In this document: positions 26,795 to 35,644 of the stretch, piece by piece | How positions within the stretch are numbered: position 1 is the stretch's first letter | Layout of the letters: each line of letters begins with the position of its first letter | Assembly (NCBI GenBank): GCA_963708645.1 | Contig: CAVPTA010000008.1 | Location: 270,280-334,279, forward strand | Reading direction: 5' to 3' | Source: RYN-133 sp963708645 | GTDB taxonomy: Bacteria; Actinomycetota; Actinomycetes; Mycobacteriales; Jatrophihabitantaceae | DNA length: 64,000 nucleotides | Made by a program: the position numbers and the translations under genes | Notes under the pieces: model-generated | What the model was told of the DNA's origin: nothing | What the model saw: the letters and a program-made list of their open reading frames with translations, nothing else | Database searches by the model: none

Positions 26795-28450
26795 CTAAGC
26801 AGTCTCGGCGGCCGCGGCCCGTCCGGCGGCCCGCCCGCTGAAGATGCACCCGCCGAGGAAGGTGCCTTCCAGCGATCGGTAGCCGTGCACGCCGCCGCCG
26901 CCGAATCCGGCCACCTCGCCGGCCGCGTAGAGACCCGGGATCGGTGCTCCGTCGGCACCCAGGACGCGAGAATCGAGGTCGGTGTTGAGGCCGCCCAGCG
27001 TCTTGCGCGTCAGGATCGACAGCCGCACCGCGATCATCGGGCCGGCCTTCGGGTCGGTCAGCTTGTGCGGCGAGGCAACGCGGGTCACCTTGTCCGGGAG
27101 GTACGTGCGCGCCTGACGCAGTGCCGCGATTTGCAGATCCTTGGTGTACTCGTTGTCCATCTCGCGATCGCGGGCAAGGATCTCGTCACGCACCGTCTGC
27201 GGGTCGAGCAACGGCGAGTCGGTGACCTTGTTCATCCGCTCGATCAGTTCATCCAGCGTGTCGGCCGAGACGAAGTCGACGCCCTTGTCGAGGAATGCGC
27301 GCACCGGTGGTGGCATGTCGGCGCGGGCGCGGTCGAGCACCTGTCTCACCGACTTCGAGGTCAGGTCGGGGTTCTGCTCCTGACCTGAGAGCCCGAACTC
27401 CTTGCCGATGATCTTCTTCGTGAGAACGAACCAGGTGTGCTCGTGGCCGGTCTGCATGATGTGTTCGAGGGTGCCGAGCGTGTCGAAGCCCGGGAACAGC
27501 GGAACGGGCAGCCGCTTGCCCGTCGCGTCGAGCCACACCGAGGACGGGCCGGGCAGGATGCGGATGCCGTGGTTGGTCCACACCGGGTCGTAGTTGTTGA
27601 TGCCCTCCACGTAATGCCACATGCGGTCGCGGTTGACGACCCGTCCGCCGGCCGCCTCGGTGATCGCGATCATGCGCCCGTCGACGAAGTCGGGGACGCC
27701 CGCGATCATGTGCTTCGGCGGCGTGCCCATGCGCGGCGGCCAGTTCTCGCGGACGAGGTCGAAGTTGCCGCCGATGCCGCCGGAGGTGACGAGCACCGTG
27801 GGCGCGTGCAGTTCGAAGTCCTCGACGACCTCGCGCGAACTCGGTGCGCTGCGCGGCACGTCGGACGGCGCGAGTACCGATCCGCGCACTCCGTCGACGG
27901 CGCCGTCGGTGATCGTCAGTTCGTCCACGCGGTGCCGGAACGCGAACCGCAACTGTCCGCGCTCGGCAGCTTCCTTCGCGCGCGCCGCGAACGGCGCCAC
28001 GAGACCGGGGCCCGTCCCCCAGGTGATGTGGAAGCGCGGGACCGAGTTGCCGTGCCCGTTCGCGGTGTAACCGCCGCGCTCGGCCCAGCCGACGATCGGG
28101 AACCACCGCACGCCACGCTGGTGCAGCCACGACCGCTTCTCACCAGCTGCGAAATGGACGTAGGCCTCGGCCCAGCGGCGCGGCCACACGTCCTCGTCGT
28201 CGAGGCGGTCGAACCCGGCTGTGCCCTGCCAGTCCTGCCAGGCGAGATCGACCGAGTCCTTGATCCGCATGCGGCGCTGCTCGGGCGAGTTGACGAAGAA
28301 CAGCCCGCCGAAGGACCAGAACGCCTGCGCGCCCAGATTCTGCGCGGGCTCCTGGTCGACCAGGATCACCCGACGCCCCGCATCGAGCAGCTCACTCGTC
28401 GCGACGAGCCCTGCCAGACCAGCACCTACGACGATCGCATCGGCGTCCAT
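26795..28450 (-). CDS. FAD-binding dehydrogenase (KstD/fumarate-reductase flavoprotein-like)
   Basis: A 551-residue flavoprotein with the Rossmann start IVVGAGLAGLVATSELL and a C-terminal FAD motif GLYAAGEVAGFGGGG. It belongs to the FAD-binding dehydrogenase group related to 3-ketosteroid dehydrogenases and fumarate reductase flavoproteins. The real substrate is unknown; no steroid-catabolic genes are nearby. Convergent with the lipoprotein gene, only 3 bases apart. Confidence 0.88.
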   Translation of the reverse strand: MDADAIVVGAGLAGLVATSELLDAGRRVILVDQEPAQNLGAQAFWSFGGLFFVNSPEQRRMRIKDSVDLAWQDWQGTAGFDRLDDEDVWPRRWAEAYVHFAAGEKRSWLHQRGVRWFPIVGWAERGGYTANGHGNSVPRFHITWGTGPGLVAPFAARAKEAAERGQLRFAFRHRVDELTITDGAVDGVRGSVLAPSDVPRSAPSSREVVEDFELHAPTVLVTSGGIGGNFDLVRENWPPRMGTPPKHMIAGVPDFVDGRMIAITEAAGGRVVNRDRMWHYVEGINNYDPVWTNHGIRILPGPSSVWLDATGKRLPVPLFPGFDTLGTLEHIMQTGHEHTWFVLTKKIIGKEFGLSGQEQNPDLTSKSVRQVLDRARADMPPPVRAFLDKGVDFVSADTLDELIERMNKVTDSPLLDPQTVRDEILARDREMDNEYTKDLQIAALRQARTYLPDKVTRVASPHKLTDPKAGPMIAVRLSILTRKTLGGLNTDLDSRVLGADGAPIPGLYAAGEVAGFGGGGVHGYRSLEGTFLGGCIFSGRAAGRAAAAETA

Positions 28451-28518
28451 GCCCTCGATCCTGCCGTGCGCGGGTGGGCAAAGCTACTGGCCGGTACGCA
28501 GTCGCGCACAATGTGCTC

Positions 28519-29529
28519 ATGGCCTCGTCCCCCGACCTCGCCCAGCGCCTGCTCGAGGCCCAGGTCGCCTTTCACGTGCAAGAGCTGCGCGGCGACGGGT
28601 TCGCCGCGCTGGTCGAGCGCGAAATAGATCACGCACTGGCCGACGCCGCGCGGCTGACGCTGGGACAGGTGATCACGCGCGAACAGGTCAAGGCGGTGGC
28701 CGCCAAGTACGTCGCGCGCTTCGAGCTCCCCGGCGCGATACCGGACGTCGTCGGCGAGATCGCAATGCGGGTGCGCACGCATCCGTCGAACGAGGTCGAA
28801 CTCGGCGAGGTGCTGCCCCGCCGGCACGTTGCTGCCGCTGCGAACAAGATCGGTGAGCTGCGCGCGGTGCGCGAGTGGATCGCGGTGCAGATCACCGAGA
28901 GCCCGAGCGTGCAGGCCTGGCTGGCCGAGTACCTGCGTGCGCTCATGGCCGGCGCCGTCGACTCGAACCTGAGGCTGGCCAAGAAGGTCCCGGGCGTCTC
29001 GCTCGGGCTCTCGCTCGGCGGCAAACTCGCCGGTGGGGCCGTCCGCGAGGCCGATCAGCGCAGCCGAGAGATGGCCGAGCAGGCTGCCGTGGCCATCCTG
29101 CAACGCTCCCGCGAGAACATCCTCACGTCGATGACGGACGAGGACGTCGAAGCCGCGGTGCTCGAGGTCTGGGACGCCGCATCGGGACGCACGATCCGCG
29201 AGTTGCTCGACGCCATCGACGACGACGATCTCGTCGACGCCGCGTCCATCCTCTACGACGGCTGGCTCGAGGTGCGCGGCGAGACCTACCTCGCCGCGCT
29301 CATCGACACCGGTGTCGACTACATCTTCGACACCTACGGCGAGCTGACCCTCGATGCGCTGCTCGGCGAGTTCGGCATCGAGCGGGCCGACCTGGTCGAG
29401 GAAGCGATGCGCTTCGCGCCGACGGCAATCGCGGCGCTCGACGAAGCGGGCCTGTTGGCCGAGACGTTGCGCCGCCAGTTTGCGCGCTTCTACGAATCGG
29501 ACGAGGCCCGCGCGATCCTCGGCGGCTGA
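28519..29529 (+). CDS. Conserved hypothetical helical protein
   Basis: A 336-residue, mostly helical protein without signal peptide or clear transmembrane segments. A hydrophobic glycine-rich patch (GVSLGLSLGGKLAGGAV) lies in the middle. I do not recognise a family. ATG at 28519. It is transcribed divergently from the FAD dehydrogenase gene, 68 bases away. Confidence 0.75.
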   Translation: MASSPDLAQRLLEAQVAFHVQELRGDGFAALVEREIDHALADAARLTLGQVITREQVKAVAAKYVARFELPGAIPDVVGEIAMRVRTHPSNEVELGEVLPRRHVAAAANKIGELRAVREWIAVQITESPSVQAWLAEYLRALMAGAVDSNLRLAKKVPGVSLGLSLGGKLAGGAVREADQRSREMAEQAAVAILQRSRENILTSMTDEDVEAAVLEVWDAASGRTIRELLDAIDDDDLVDAASILYDGWLEVRGETYLAALIDTGVDYIFDTYGELTLDALLGEFGIERADLVEEAMRFAPTAIAALDEAGLLAETLRRQFARFYESDEARAILGG

Positions 29530-29556
29530 GGCAGCTCAGCCTCGAAGTCGGGTGAC

Positions 29557-31077
29557 TCAGGTGGATGGCTGGAGTGGCCCGATCCAATTCGACCCGTTGG
29601 CCGCCTCGTCGACGCGCACGTTGATATTGACGTTCGGGTTGGTGAGAATGCCGTCCTCGATGTAATCGGTGTAGGTGCCCGTGAGGGTCGAGGTCAGCGT
29701 CTCGTCGGGTGTGGTGCCGTTGACGTTGCTACCGAGGAACAGCTGGACGGTCTGCACGCCGGTGCCCGAGGTGAAGTCGAGTCCAACCTCTACCCGGAAC
29801 CAGCTGTTGAGCGGGACGACGGACTGCGACATCGTCGAGTTGGTGTTGTTGTTCACGAGCGTGAACTTGTGCGATTGCGACTTTCCGCCGAAGGCGAACG
29901 ACCCGTTGTGCGTGCCGCCCAGTTGGCCGTTGCCCGTACCACCGAACTTGTAGAGCAGGACGCTGGTGCGATACGCGGGGAGGACGTCGAGATAGTAATA
30001 GCGGCGCAGGTAGATGCTGGTTTGTTGATTGACCCGCTTACCCAGGAATCCGTACGCAGTACTCGTCAGCTGCGTGTTGTAGAACTTCGCGCAGTTACCG
30101 CTGACGCCGTTCGCGTCGAAGACGACGCCCACGGTCCCGTTCCCGTCGCCCTTGTCACCGATCGATTGGTCGTAGGCGGTGTTGGCCGACGTCGGCTGTG
30201 CGCCCACTGTCCCGCCCTCGAACGATTCGGAGAAGGAGATCGGAGGTGGTGGGGGTGGCGGTGGGGGTGGCGGTGGAGAGCCGCCCCCGATGAAGTCGGG
30301 TTGCGTCGCCGCGGTGGACATCTGGATGTCGTCGACATCCATGGTGTAGTCGACGGCAGTACCCGGATAGTGAATGAACAGCTGCTTCACCGCGGCGGGG
30401 GTCTTGTTGTTGGCGGACGTGAGCGTTTGCGCGTAGCCGCCGTCGTAGCTCACCTCGGCGGTGTAGGCGGTGCCTGCGTAGGAGACGATGACCTGGATCT
30501 GGTGCCACCCGCCGTCCACCGGAACGGGGCCGATGTCCATTGTCTCGTTGTAGGCGAAATCGCAGGTCAGCCGGTTGTTCCGGAAGAAGACCGTGAACTG
30601 CGACTTCGGCGCGGTGACGACGTTGGTACCGATCTCGAACAGGTTCATGTACGCGTCGGTCGGGTTCGGCAGCGTCACCAAACGGAACCACATGCTGTAC
30701 GCGACATAGGGCAGGCCGAGAGCGAACCCCTTCTGGTTCACCTGGAGAAACGCTGTCTGGTTCGCCGTCGTGGTCGGGTCCAGCCGGCATCCGAAACTCC
30801 CCGTGTGGGCGTACGCCGACGCCAAGGAGGCGCCGCCGTAGGACGTGATCGGAGCGCCCAACGAACCGGATTCGAAGTCGACGCTGAGCTGCGGTGTCGT
30901 CGTCGCGAACGCCGCCGGAGCGCTGGTCAGGCCGATCGCTGCCGCCGCGGTCGCCAGGCCGCCCAGCATGATGAAGTTTCGACGCGAGAGTCGAAGCTGA
31001 CCGTCCTCAACCTGGACGGTCGCAGACCGACCAGGTTGTAGCAGTCGGTGCGTACCGACATGGTTCGACAATGGCAT
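29557..31077 (-). CDS. Tat-exported protein with two LamG-like domains
   Basis: A 506-residue secreted protein. The Tat motif SRRNFIMLGG is followed by a hydrophobic segment and an Ala cleavage region. Two concanavalin-like jelly-roll domains (from about residue 60 and from about 285) are joined by a run of 12 prolines. Both contain the FESGSLG/FEGGTVG start and WFRLV/WFRVEVGL strands typical of polysaccharide-lyase-like or heparin-lyase-like folds. It is probably carbohydrate-binding or a lyase; no catalytic residues could be assigned. Confidence 0.82.
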   Translation of the reverse strand: MPLSNHVGTHRLLQPGRSATVQVEDGQLRLSRRNFIMLGGLATAAAAIGLTSAPAAFATTTPQLSVDFESGSLGAPITSYGGASLASAYAHTGSFGCRLDPTTTANQTAFLQVNQKGFALGLPYVAYSMWFRLVTLPNPTDAYMNLFEIGTNVVTAPKSQFTVFFRNNRLTCDFAYNETMDIGPVPVDGGWHQIQVIVSYAGTAYTAEVSYDGGYAQTLTSANNKTPAAVKQLFIHYPGTAVDYTMDVDDIQMSTAATQPDFIGGGSPPPPPPPPPPPPISFSESFEGGTVGAQPTSANTAYDQSIGDKGDGNGTVGVVFDANGVSGNCAKFYNTQLTSTAYGFLGKRVNQQTSIYLRRYYYLDVLPAYRTSVLLYKFGGTGNGQLGGTHNGSFAFGGKSQSHKFTLVNNNTNSTMSQSVVPLNSWFRVEVGLDFTSGTGVQTVQLFLGSNVNGTTPDETLTSTLTGTYTDYIEDGILTNPNVNINVRVDEAANGSNWIGPLQPST

Positions 31078-31235
31078 TTCATCCCCGGTTCACGAATTCG
31101 CCAGCGCCGGTACAGTAAGCCGCCGATTGCGAATTGGCGTGCGAGGTTTACGAAAGATTAGGTCAATATGCGCAGCGGTTCTCGATTTATTTACCCTGCG
31201 CTAACAGTTGCTAAGACTGCGTCTATTCGCGGCCC

Positions 31236-31346
31236 GGCGGTTCGGCCGAGCTGACTCGCGAGCAGTGCGAACGGTGGGGCCGTAGTCACGTCGAGGCACA
31301 CCGTCCGGATAGCCGGCGCGAAGCCGGCCGACGACGGAGGACAGCG
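31236..31346 (-). pseudogene. Internally deleted remnant of a DUF3349 gene
   Basis: 31248-31346 is a near copy of 32372-32469 inside the intact DUF3349 gene (shared GAGCTGACTCGCGAGCAG and CACACCGTCCGGATAGCC; the peptide FALLASQL survives). The preceding GGCGGTTCGGCC matches the 3' end of the intact gene at about 32196, so the middle of the copy is missing. Confidence 0.72.
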
Positions 31347-31467
31347 ACGCGGTCCGGCGCCGCGTTCAGTGCGCTGCACGAAAGGGCGGATTCTCGCCGA
31401 AGGCGATGACACGGCGTGCGCGAGTCCCTAGCGTGTGCGCTGACGTGTCGTATGACCGGGGGGGATC

Positions 31468-32176
31468 ATGTTGAATCGTAAGGCTTTTCAAGCGATGGGG
31501 ATCGGTCTGGCGGCGGCCGTAGCGGTCGCCCTGGGCGGAAGTTCGACCCAGGCAAGACAGACACCGAAAGACGTCGAACAGGTGCACCCGGGTTGGTCGC
31601 ACCGCACGACTCCAATGAGTCCGCAGGCGTTTCCGGCCTCGATTGACTCAGACATCTACGCGTACGCGATCACGTCGAATGCCCGCACGTACTTCGCGGT
31701 CGCAGGCCGGCTGTTCCTGCATCTCAAGAGCGGCAGCACCAACAGGTACACCGGCAACTTCGTCGACTATCGCGGCGACAAGAGCTGCGTTAGGCCGACC
31801 CGCGAGCTCGGTCTACTTCGCCGCGAGTAGCCACGTCCTCAACACCGCGACCTACAACATCATCCTGACCAAGCGCGTGGGCCCGCTGGCCAAGAAGCTC
31901 GAATACACCGGAACCATCACGTTCCACTACGACGCCAACTCCCGTATCTCCGGAGGATCGGTCACCGTGACCAACGCGTCCGGCCAGGAAGTGACAACGC
32001 AGCTGAAGGACAGCGGCTACTACAGCACGAGCTACCTCTACACGGTGGCAACGATCGTCAAGACGAAGGTCGGGATCGCCGGCCAGTTCTCCGGGACCAG
32101 CTGGAGCGGCAACGCATTCGCTCCGGACGGCAACGGCAGTCTTAGCCAGTGGGTCATCTCGGGCTCGCCTGCGTAG
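31468..32176 (+). CDS. Small secreted protein (apparent frameshift)
   Basis: Begins at ATG 31468 after GGGGGG, with a signal peptide (MGIGLAAAVAVALGG). Mature domain of about 200 residues, beta-rich (YNIILTKRVG, GTITFHYDAN, GGSVTVTNASG). The frame shifts at CCC 31799-31801; removing one base joins DKSCVRPT to ASSVYFAASS. No recognised family. It lies between the DUF3349 gene and its remnant copy, so it may have arrived with that duplication. Confidence 0.65.
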
Positions 32177-32179
32177 CCG

Positions 32180-32485
32180 TCAGCTCTCGCGGCGTGGCGG
32201 TTCGGCCAGCGGCCAGCCGCCCGCCGCGAGATGTGCGCGGACGTTGGCGATGTCTGCCTCACTCGGCTGCTCGTGGGTAACCATCTCGATCGCATCGCGG
32301 ATCGCTTGCGCTGACGTCGGGTCAGCTCCGCCTGCGAGTTCATCAGCGATGGACTTCAGCTCGTCGTGCGTGAGCTGACTCGCGAGCAGTGCGAACAGCG
32401 GGACGTAGTCACGTCGGGGCACACCGTCCGGATAGCCGGCGCGAAGCCAGCCGACGATGGAGGACAGGAATGGCTGCGATGCCAC
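32180..32485 (-). CDS. DUF3349 domain protein
   Basis: A 101-residue helical protein (SIVGWLRAGYPDGVPRRDYVPLFALL), typical of actinobacterial DUF3349. GTG 32485 follows AGGGGAG. It is the last gene of the phosphate-transporter cluster, the same order (PiT, small membrane protein, DUF3349) as around pitA in mycobacteria. Function unknown. Confidence 0.85.
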   Translation of the reverse strand: MASQPFLSSIVGWLRAGYPDGVPRRDYVPLFALLASQLTHDELKSIADELAGGADPTSAQAIRDAIEMVTHEQPSEADIANVRAHLAAGGWPLAEPPRRES

Positions 32486-32502
32486 GAGACTCCCCTCGGG
32501 GG

Positions 32503-32748
32503 CTAGGTGTTGACGATGAGGTAGATGCCCCACACGATCGCGGCCAGAACGACGGCGAAGCACACGCACGCTGCGGCGATGGCGGCCGGGTTGTTGCCGA
32601 CGAGCCGGTCCGAGTCGGCATCGACCGGGCCCGACCCGGCATGCAGCAGCCGCAGGCCGACGGCGAACAGCGCGGGCAGTCCGGCGCCGCAGATCAGTGC
32701 GCCGATGACGATCTTCCCCAGCGCCGACAGATCGATCCAGTCATTCAT
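32503..32748 (-). CDS. Small two-helix membrane protein
   Basis: 81 residues with two transmembrane helices (IVIGALICGAGLPALFAVGL and AACVCFAVVLAAIVWGIYLIV). It sits between PiT and DUF3349 on the same strand with 13- and 17-base gaps, as in mycobacteria, so it probably accompanies the transporter. Confidence 0.8.
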   Translation of the reverse strand: MNDWIDLSALGKIVIGALICGAGLPALFAVGLRLLHAGSGPVDADSDRLVGNNPAAIAAACVCFAVVLAAIVWGIYLIVNT

Positions 32749-32761
32749 TGTCGGTGCCCTC

Positions 32762-33922
32762 CTATGCCGCGACCGGCTCGGCCGGGCGGTCGGATTCGGG
32801 TGGCGCGACCGAGCCTGCCCATTCCGCGTTCACGTTGTCGTGCCGGACGGTCGTGCGCCGCGAGCGCAGGTAGATGAATATTGCGACCGCGATGAGCACC
32901 GCGAGCACCACCAGCACGCCGCCATCGCCGCCGATCCCACTGGCAAGCGCATAGGACAGCGCACCGACGACTCCCGCCGACGGCAACGTCAGCAGCCAAG
33001 CTGTGGCCATCCGTCCGGCGACGTTCCACCGCACGGTCGCGCCCTTCTTGCCGACGCCGGTGCCGAGGATCGAACCAGTCGCGACGTGCGTGGTCGACAG
33101 GGAGTAGCCGAAGTGGCTCGACATCAAGATCACCGCTGCGGACGACGACTCGGCCGCCATCCCCTGCGGCGACTCGATCTCGACCAGGCCCTTGCCGAGC
33201 GTACGGATCACGCGCCATCCGCCGGCGTACGTCCCGATGCTGATCGCCAGGGCGCAGCTGACGATGACCCACGTCGGGGCGTCGTCACCGGCGTTCAACG
33301 TGCCGTTCGCGATGAGCGCGAGGGTGATCACGCCCATCGTCTTCTGCGCGTCGTTCGACCCGTGCGCGAGCGAGACCATCGATGCCGAACCGATCTGGCC
33401 CAGCCGGAAACCGTGCGTGCGCGTGCGACCCGGGATGCTGCGGCTGATCCGGTAGATCAGGAACGTCCCGAGCGCGGCGACCAGGCCCGCGACGATCGGC
33501 GAGATCCCGGCCGGGATGATCACCTTCGCGAACAGGTCCTTCCACTGGATGGCGTGACCGCCGGCATGCGCGAGCATCGAGCCGACGACGCCGCCGATCA
33601 GCGCATGCGACGAGCTGGACGGGATGCCGAGCAACCAGGTCATCAGGTTCCAGATGATGCCGCCGGCGAGCCCTGCGAACACCACAGTGAGCGTCACCAG
33701 CCCCGTGTCGACCAGGCCGCTGGCGATCGTCGCGGCCACACTCAACGACAAGAACGCACCCGCCAGGTTGAGCACCCCGGAGAGCCCGACGGCGATTCGC
33801 GGCGGAAGTGCTCCCGTCGCTATCGATGTCGCCATCGCGTTGCCGGTGTCGTGGAAGCCGTTGGTGAAGTCGAACGCAAGCGCGGTGATGACTACGACGG
33901 TCAGGATGAGATCATTCCCCAC
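32762..33922 (-). CDS. pitA: PiT-family inorganic phosphate transporter
   Basis: A 386-residue H+/metal-phosphate symporter. The two internally related PiT signatures are visible as FTNGFHDTGNAMATS near the N-terminus and LAHGSNDAQKTMG in the middle, with about ten membrane helices. First gene of the three-gene cluster. A PHO-box-like repeat lies 62-89 bases upstream, so control by the PhoR-PhoP system is likely. Confidence 0.94.
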   Translation of the reverse strand: MGNDLILTVVVITALAFDFTNGFHDTGNAMATSIATGALPPRIAVGLSGVLNLAGAFLSLSVAATIASGLVDTGLVTLTVVFAGLAGGIIWNLMTWLLGIPSSSSHALIGGVVGSMLAHAGGHAIQWKDLFAKVIIPAGISPIVAGLVAALGTFLIYRISRSIPGRTRTHGFRLGQIGSASMVSLAHGSNDAQKTMGVITLALIANGTLNAGDDAPTWVIVSCALAISIGTYAGGWRVIRTLGKGLVEIESPQGMAAESSSAAVILMSSHFGYSLSTTHVATGSILGTGVGKKGATVRWNVAGRMATAWLLTLPSAGVVGALSYALASGIGGDGGVLVVLAVLIAVAIFIYLRSRRTTVRHDNVNAEWAGSVAPPESDRPAEPVAA

Positions 33923-33983
33923 ACTGCGAGTGTTGCGCCGTCCACGCCCTGCGGCACTGGTTCAGCGTGATCCTGCGACACCT

Positions 33984-34011
33984 TTCATCTGCGATTCACC
34001 TGGCGTTCATC
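33984..34011. promoter_or_regulatory. PHO box (PhoP-binding direct repeats)
   Basis: TTCATC at 33984, TTCACC at 33995 and TTCATC at 34006 recur with exact 11-base spacing, matching the GTTCACC direct-repeat units of actinobacterial PHO boxes. Located just upstream of the phosphate transporter gene. Confidence 0.72.
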
Positions 34012-34028
34012 TAGGCGCCGGGCGAGCC

Positions 34029-34841
34029 CTACAGATCGATGTCGTCGTAGACGCGGACAGCCGCCAACAGGCCGTTGGTGTCGCGCTCGTGGACGGCGAT
34101 GCCGGCCTGCGACAGGGACGTGTTTCCCCAGCGCAGACAGTTGAACTCCACCGCGCAGCGCACGCCATCGTCGGTCACGAGGCACGGGTTCAGGTCGATC
34201 CCGCCACCTGCACCGAGGTGCCGGGTGAAGAACGAGCGCAGCTGATCGCTGCCGTGGTGGGTCCGTTCCGAGCCGAACGGCTCGCGGTAGTAGGCATCGG
34301 GGGCGAAGGTGTCGACGATTGCCTCGACGTCACCCGCCTCGAGCGCCGCGTGGTAGCGGCCGACAACGTCACCCAACGGTTCGTCCCCATCCGGCAGGAT
34401 CGGCGGTCGCACATGGCTGCGACCGTCCAATGGCTGCTGGCTGCAGTACGAGCGGAACTCGACCGAGACCGCGTCGGTGAACTCGGCGACGACCGCGACC
34501 GGCCACGCCACGCTCCATCCGTCGCCGGACAGGTGGGCGAGCAGTTCCACCACGGCACGCCCGTCGATCCGCGTCGAGGCGATGGTCTCGACGCGGGCAT
34601 GCCGACTGGCAAGCCACGCCTTGTTGTCCTCGACGAACCTGTGCAGCCGGCGGTGTCCGCGGACCGTGCCGGCGTGCGGGTCCTGCACGATGACCCGGCC
34701 TGCCCACGCGGTCTCCAGGCCGTGCGTAGTGCCCTCGTTCAGCGCTCGCACGTACTGCGCCACCGGGTCGACGAGCGCCGCTGCGTGCGTGTCTCTACGG
34801 GCCAGCTCGGCTGCGTTGGCGAAATCCGGAAACCACGGCAT
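34029..34841 (-). CDS. SnoaL-like/NTF2-family protein (two domains)
   Basis: A 270-residue protein with two NTF2-like cone folds: the first around VAQYVRALNEGTTHGLETAW, the second around VVGRYHAALEAGDVEAIVDTF. Such domains bind or isomerise small molecules; the substrate is unknown. Its start overlaps the SDR gene by 47 bases. Last gene of the operon 37693-34029. Confidence 0.85.
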   Translation of the reverse strand: MPWFPDFANAAELARRDTHAAALVDPVAQYVRALNEGTTHGLETAWAGRVIVQDPHAGTVRGHRRLHRFVEDNKAWLASRHARVETIASTRIDGRAVVELLAHLSGDGWSVAWPVAVVAEFTDAVSVEFRSYCSQQPLDGRSHVRPPILPDGDEPLGDVVGRYHAALEAGDVEAIVDTFAPDAYYREPFGSERTHHGSDQLRSFFTRHLGAGGGIDLNPCLVTDDGVRCAVEFNCLRWGNTSLSQAGIAVHERDTNGLLAAVRVYDDIDL

Positions 34842-35634
34842 GCAAACTCCTCGGTGCCTGGTCGACGGCGTGGTCAGCCGACGAATGCTGGCCGCCGTCG
34901 ATGTCGAAGGTTGCCCCGGTCAGGGCCGTGTTGGCCATGATGTGCACCGCGAGGGCCGCCACGTCGGCGGCACTCACCACCCGTCCGATCGGCAGTGTCG
35001 TGCGCAGCTGTTCACGTCGCGCGTCCAGCCCGTCGCCGAGAAGCGACGCCGACAACGGGGTGTCGACGAATCCCGCAGCGATCAGGTTGACGCGGACGGG
35101 CGCCAGCTCGAGCGCGAGCGCGGCGGTGAACGGAGGCAGTACGGCCGTCGCGGCGGATACGAGGCCGAGCTCGCGACTGATCCGTCGGCCACCGGTGCCC
35201 CCCATGAGCAGCAGCGTCCCGCCGGGTCTCATCCTGCCGGCCGCATTGCGAGCCACGTCCAATGCCACCAGCACGTGATCGGCGAGCGCAGCCTCCACGT
35301 CTCGTCTGGTCATCTCCAGCAGCGGCCCGTAGCGCGGGCCGCAAGCCGTGACCAACACATGATCGATCTGCGCGGGCAGGTTGTGGAAGAAGTGTTCGAC
35401 AGCTGCAGAGTCGGTGGCATCAACGGCCGCGCTGCCGGTAGCCCCGAGTTCGATCGCGGCCCGTCGCAGGCGGTCCGGATCGCGGCCGCCGATGATGACC
35501 TCGGCTCCGTGTGAGCGAGCGAGTCGCGCAGTCTCGAAGCCGATGCCGGCGCTGCCGCCGATCACGACAACCGTCTGTCCGGCTAGTTGCAACTGCGCAC
35601 CCGATGGCGGCGCGCTGTTGGTCGGTGTGTTCAC
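34795..35634 (-). CDS. SDR-family protein lacking the YxxxK motif
   Basis: A short-chain dehydrogenase fold of 279 residues with the cofactor motif VVIGGSAGIG, the DIDGG C-terminal mark and AAGFVDTPLS. The usual catalytic Tyr-x-x-x-Lys is replaced by RELGLVSAATAV, so classical dehydrogenase chemistry is doubtful. I recall similar actinobacterial SDRs with the same replacement. The C-terminal 30 residues overlap the SnoaL gene and may be extra. Confidence 0.85.
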   Translation of the reverse strand: MNTPTNSAPPSGAQLQLAGQTVVVIGGSAGIGFETARLARSHGAEVIIGGRDPDRLRRAAIELGATGSAAVDATDSAAVEHFFHNLPAQIDHVLVTACGPRYGPLLEMTRRDVEAALADHVLVALDVARNAAGRMRPGGTLLLMGGTGGRRISRELGLVSAATAVLPPFTAALALELAPVRVNLIAAGFVDTPLSASLLGDGLDARREQLRTTLPIGRVVSAADVAALAVHIMANTALTGATFDIDGGQHSSADHAVDQAPRSLHAVVSGFRQRSRAGP

Positions 35635-35644
35635 GCGTGCCTGC

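Noticed and set aside
30240..30285. GGTGGGGGTGGCGGTGGG run as a possible G-quadruplex regulatory element
   Set aside because: It simply encodes the proline linker of the LamG protein on the opposite strand; no independent evidence for a regulatory role.
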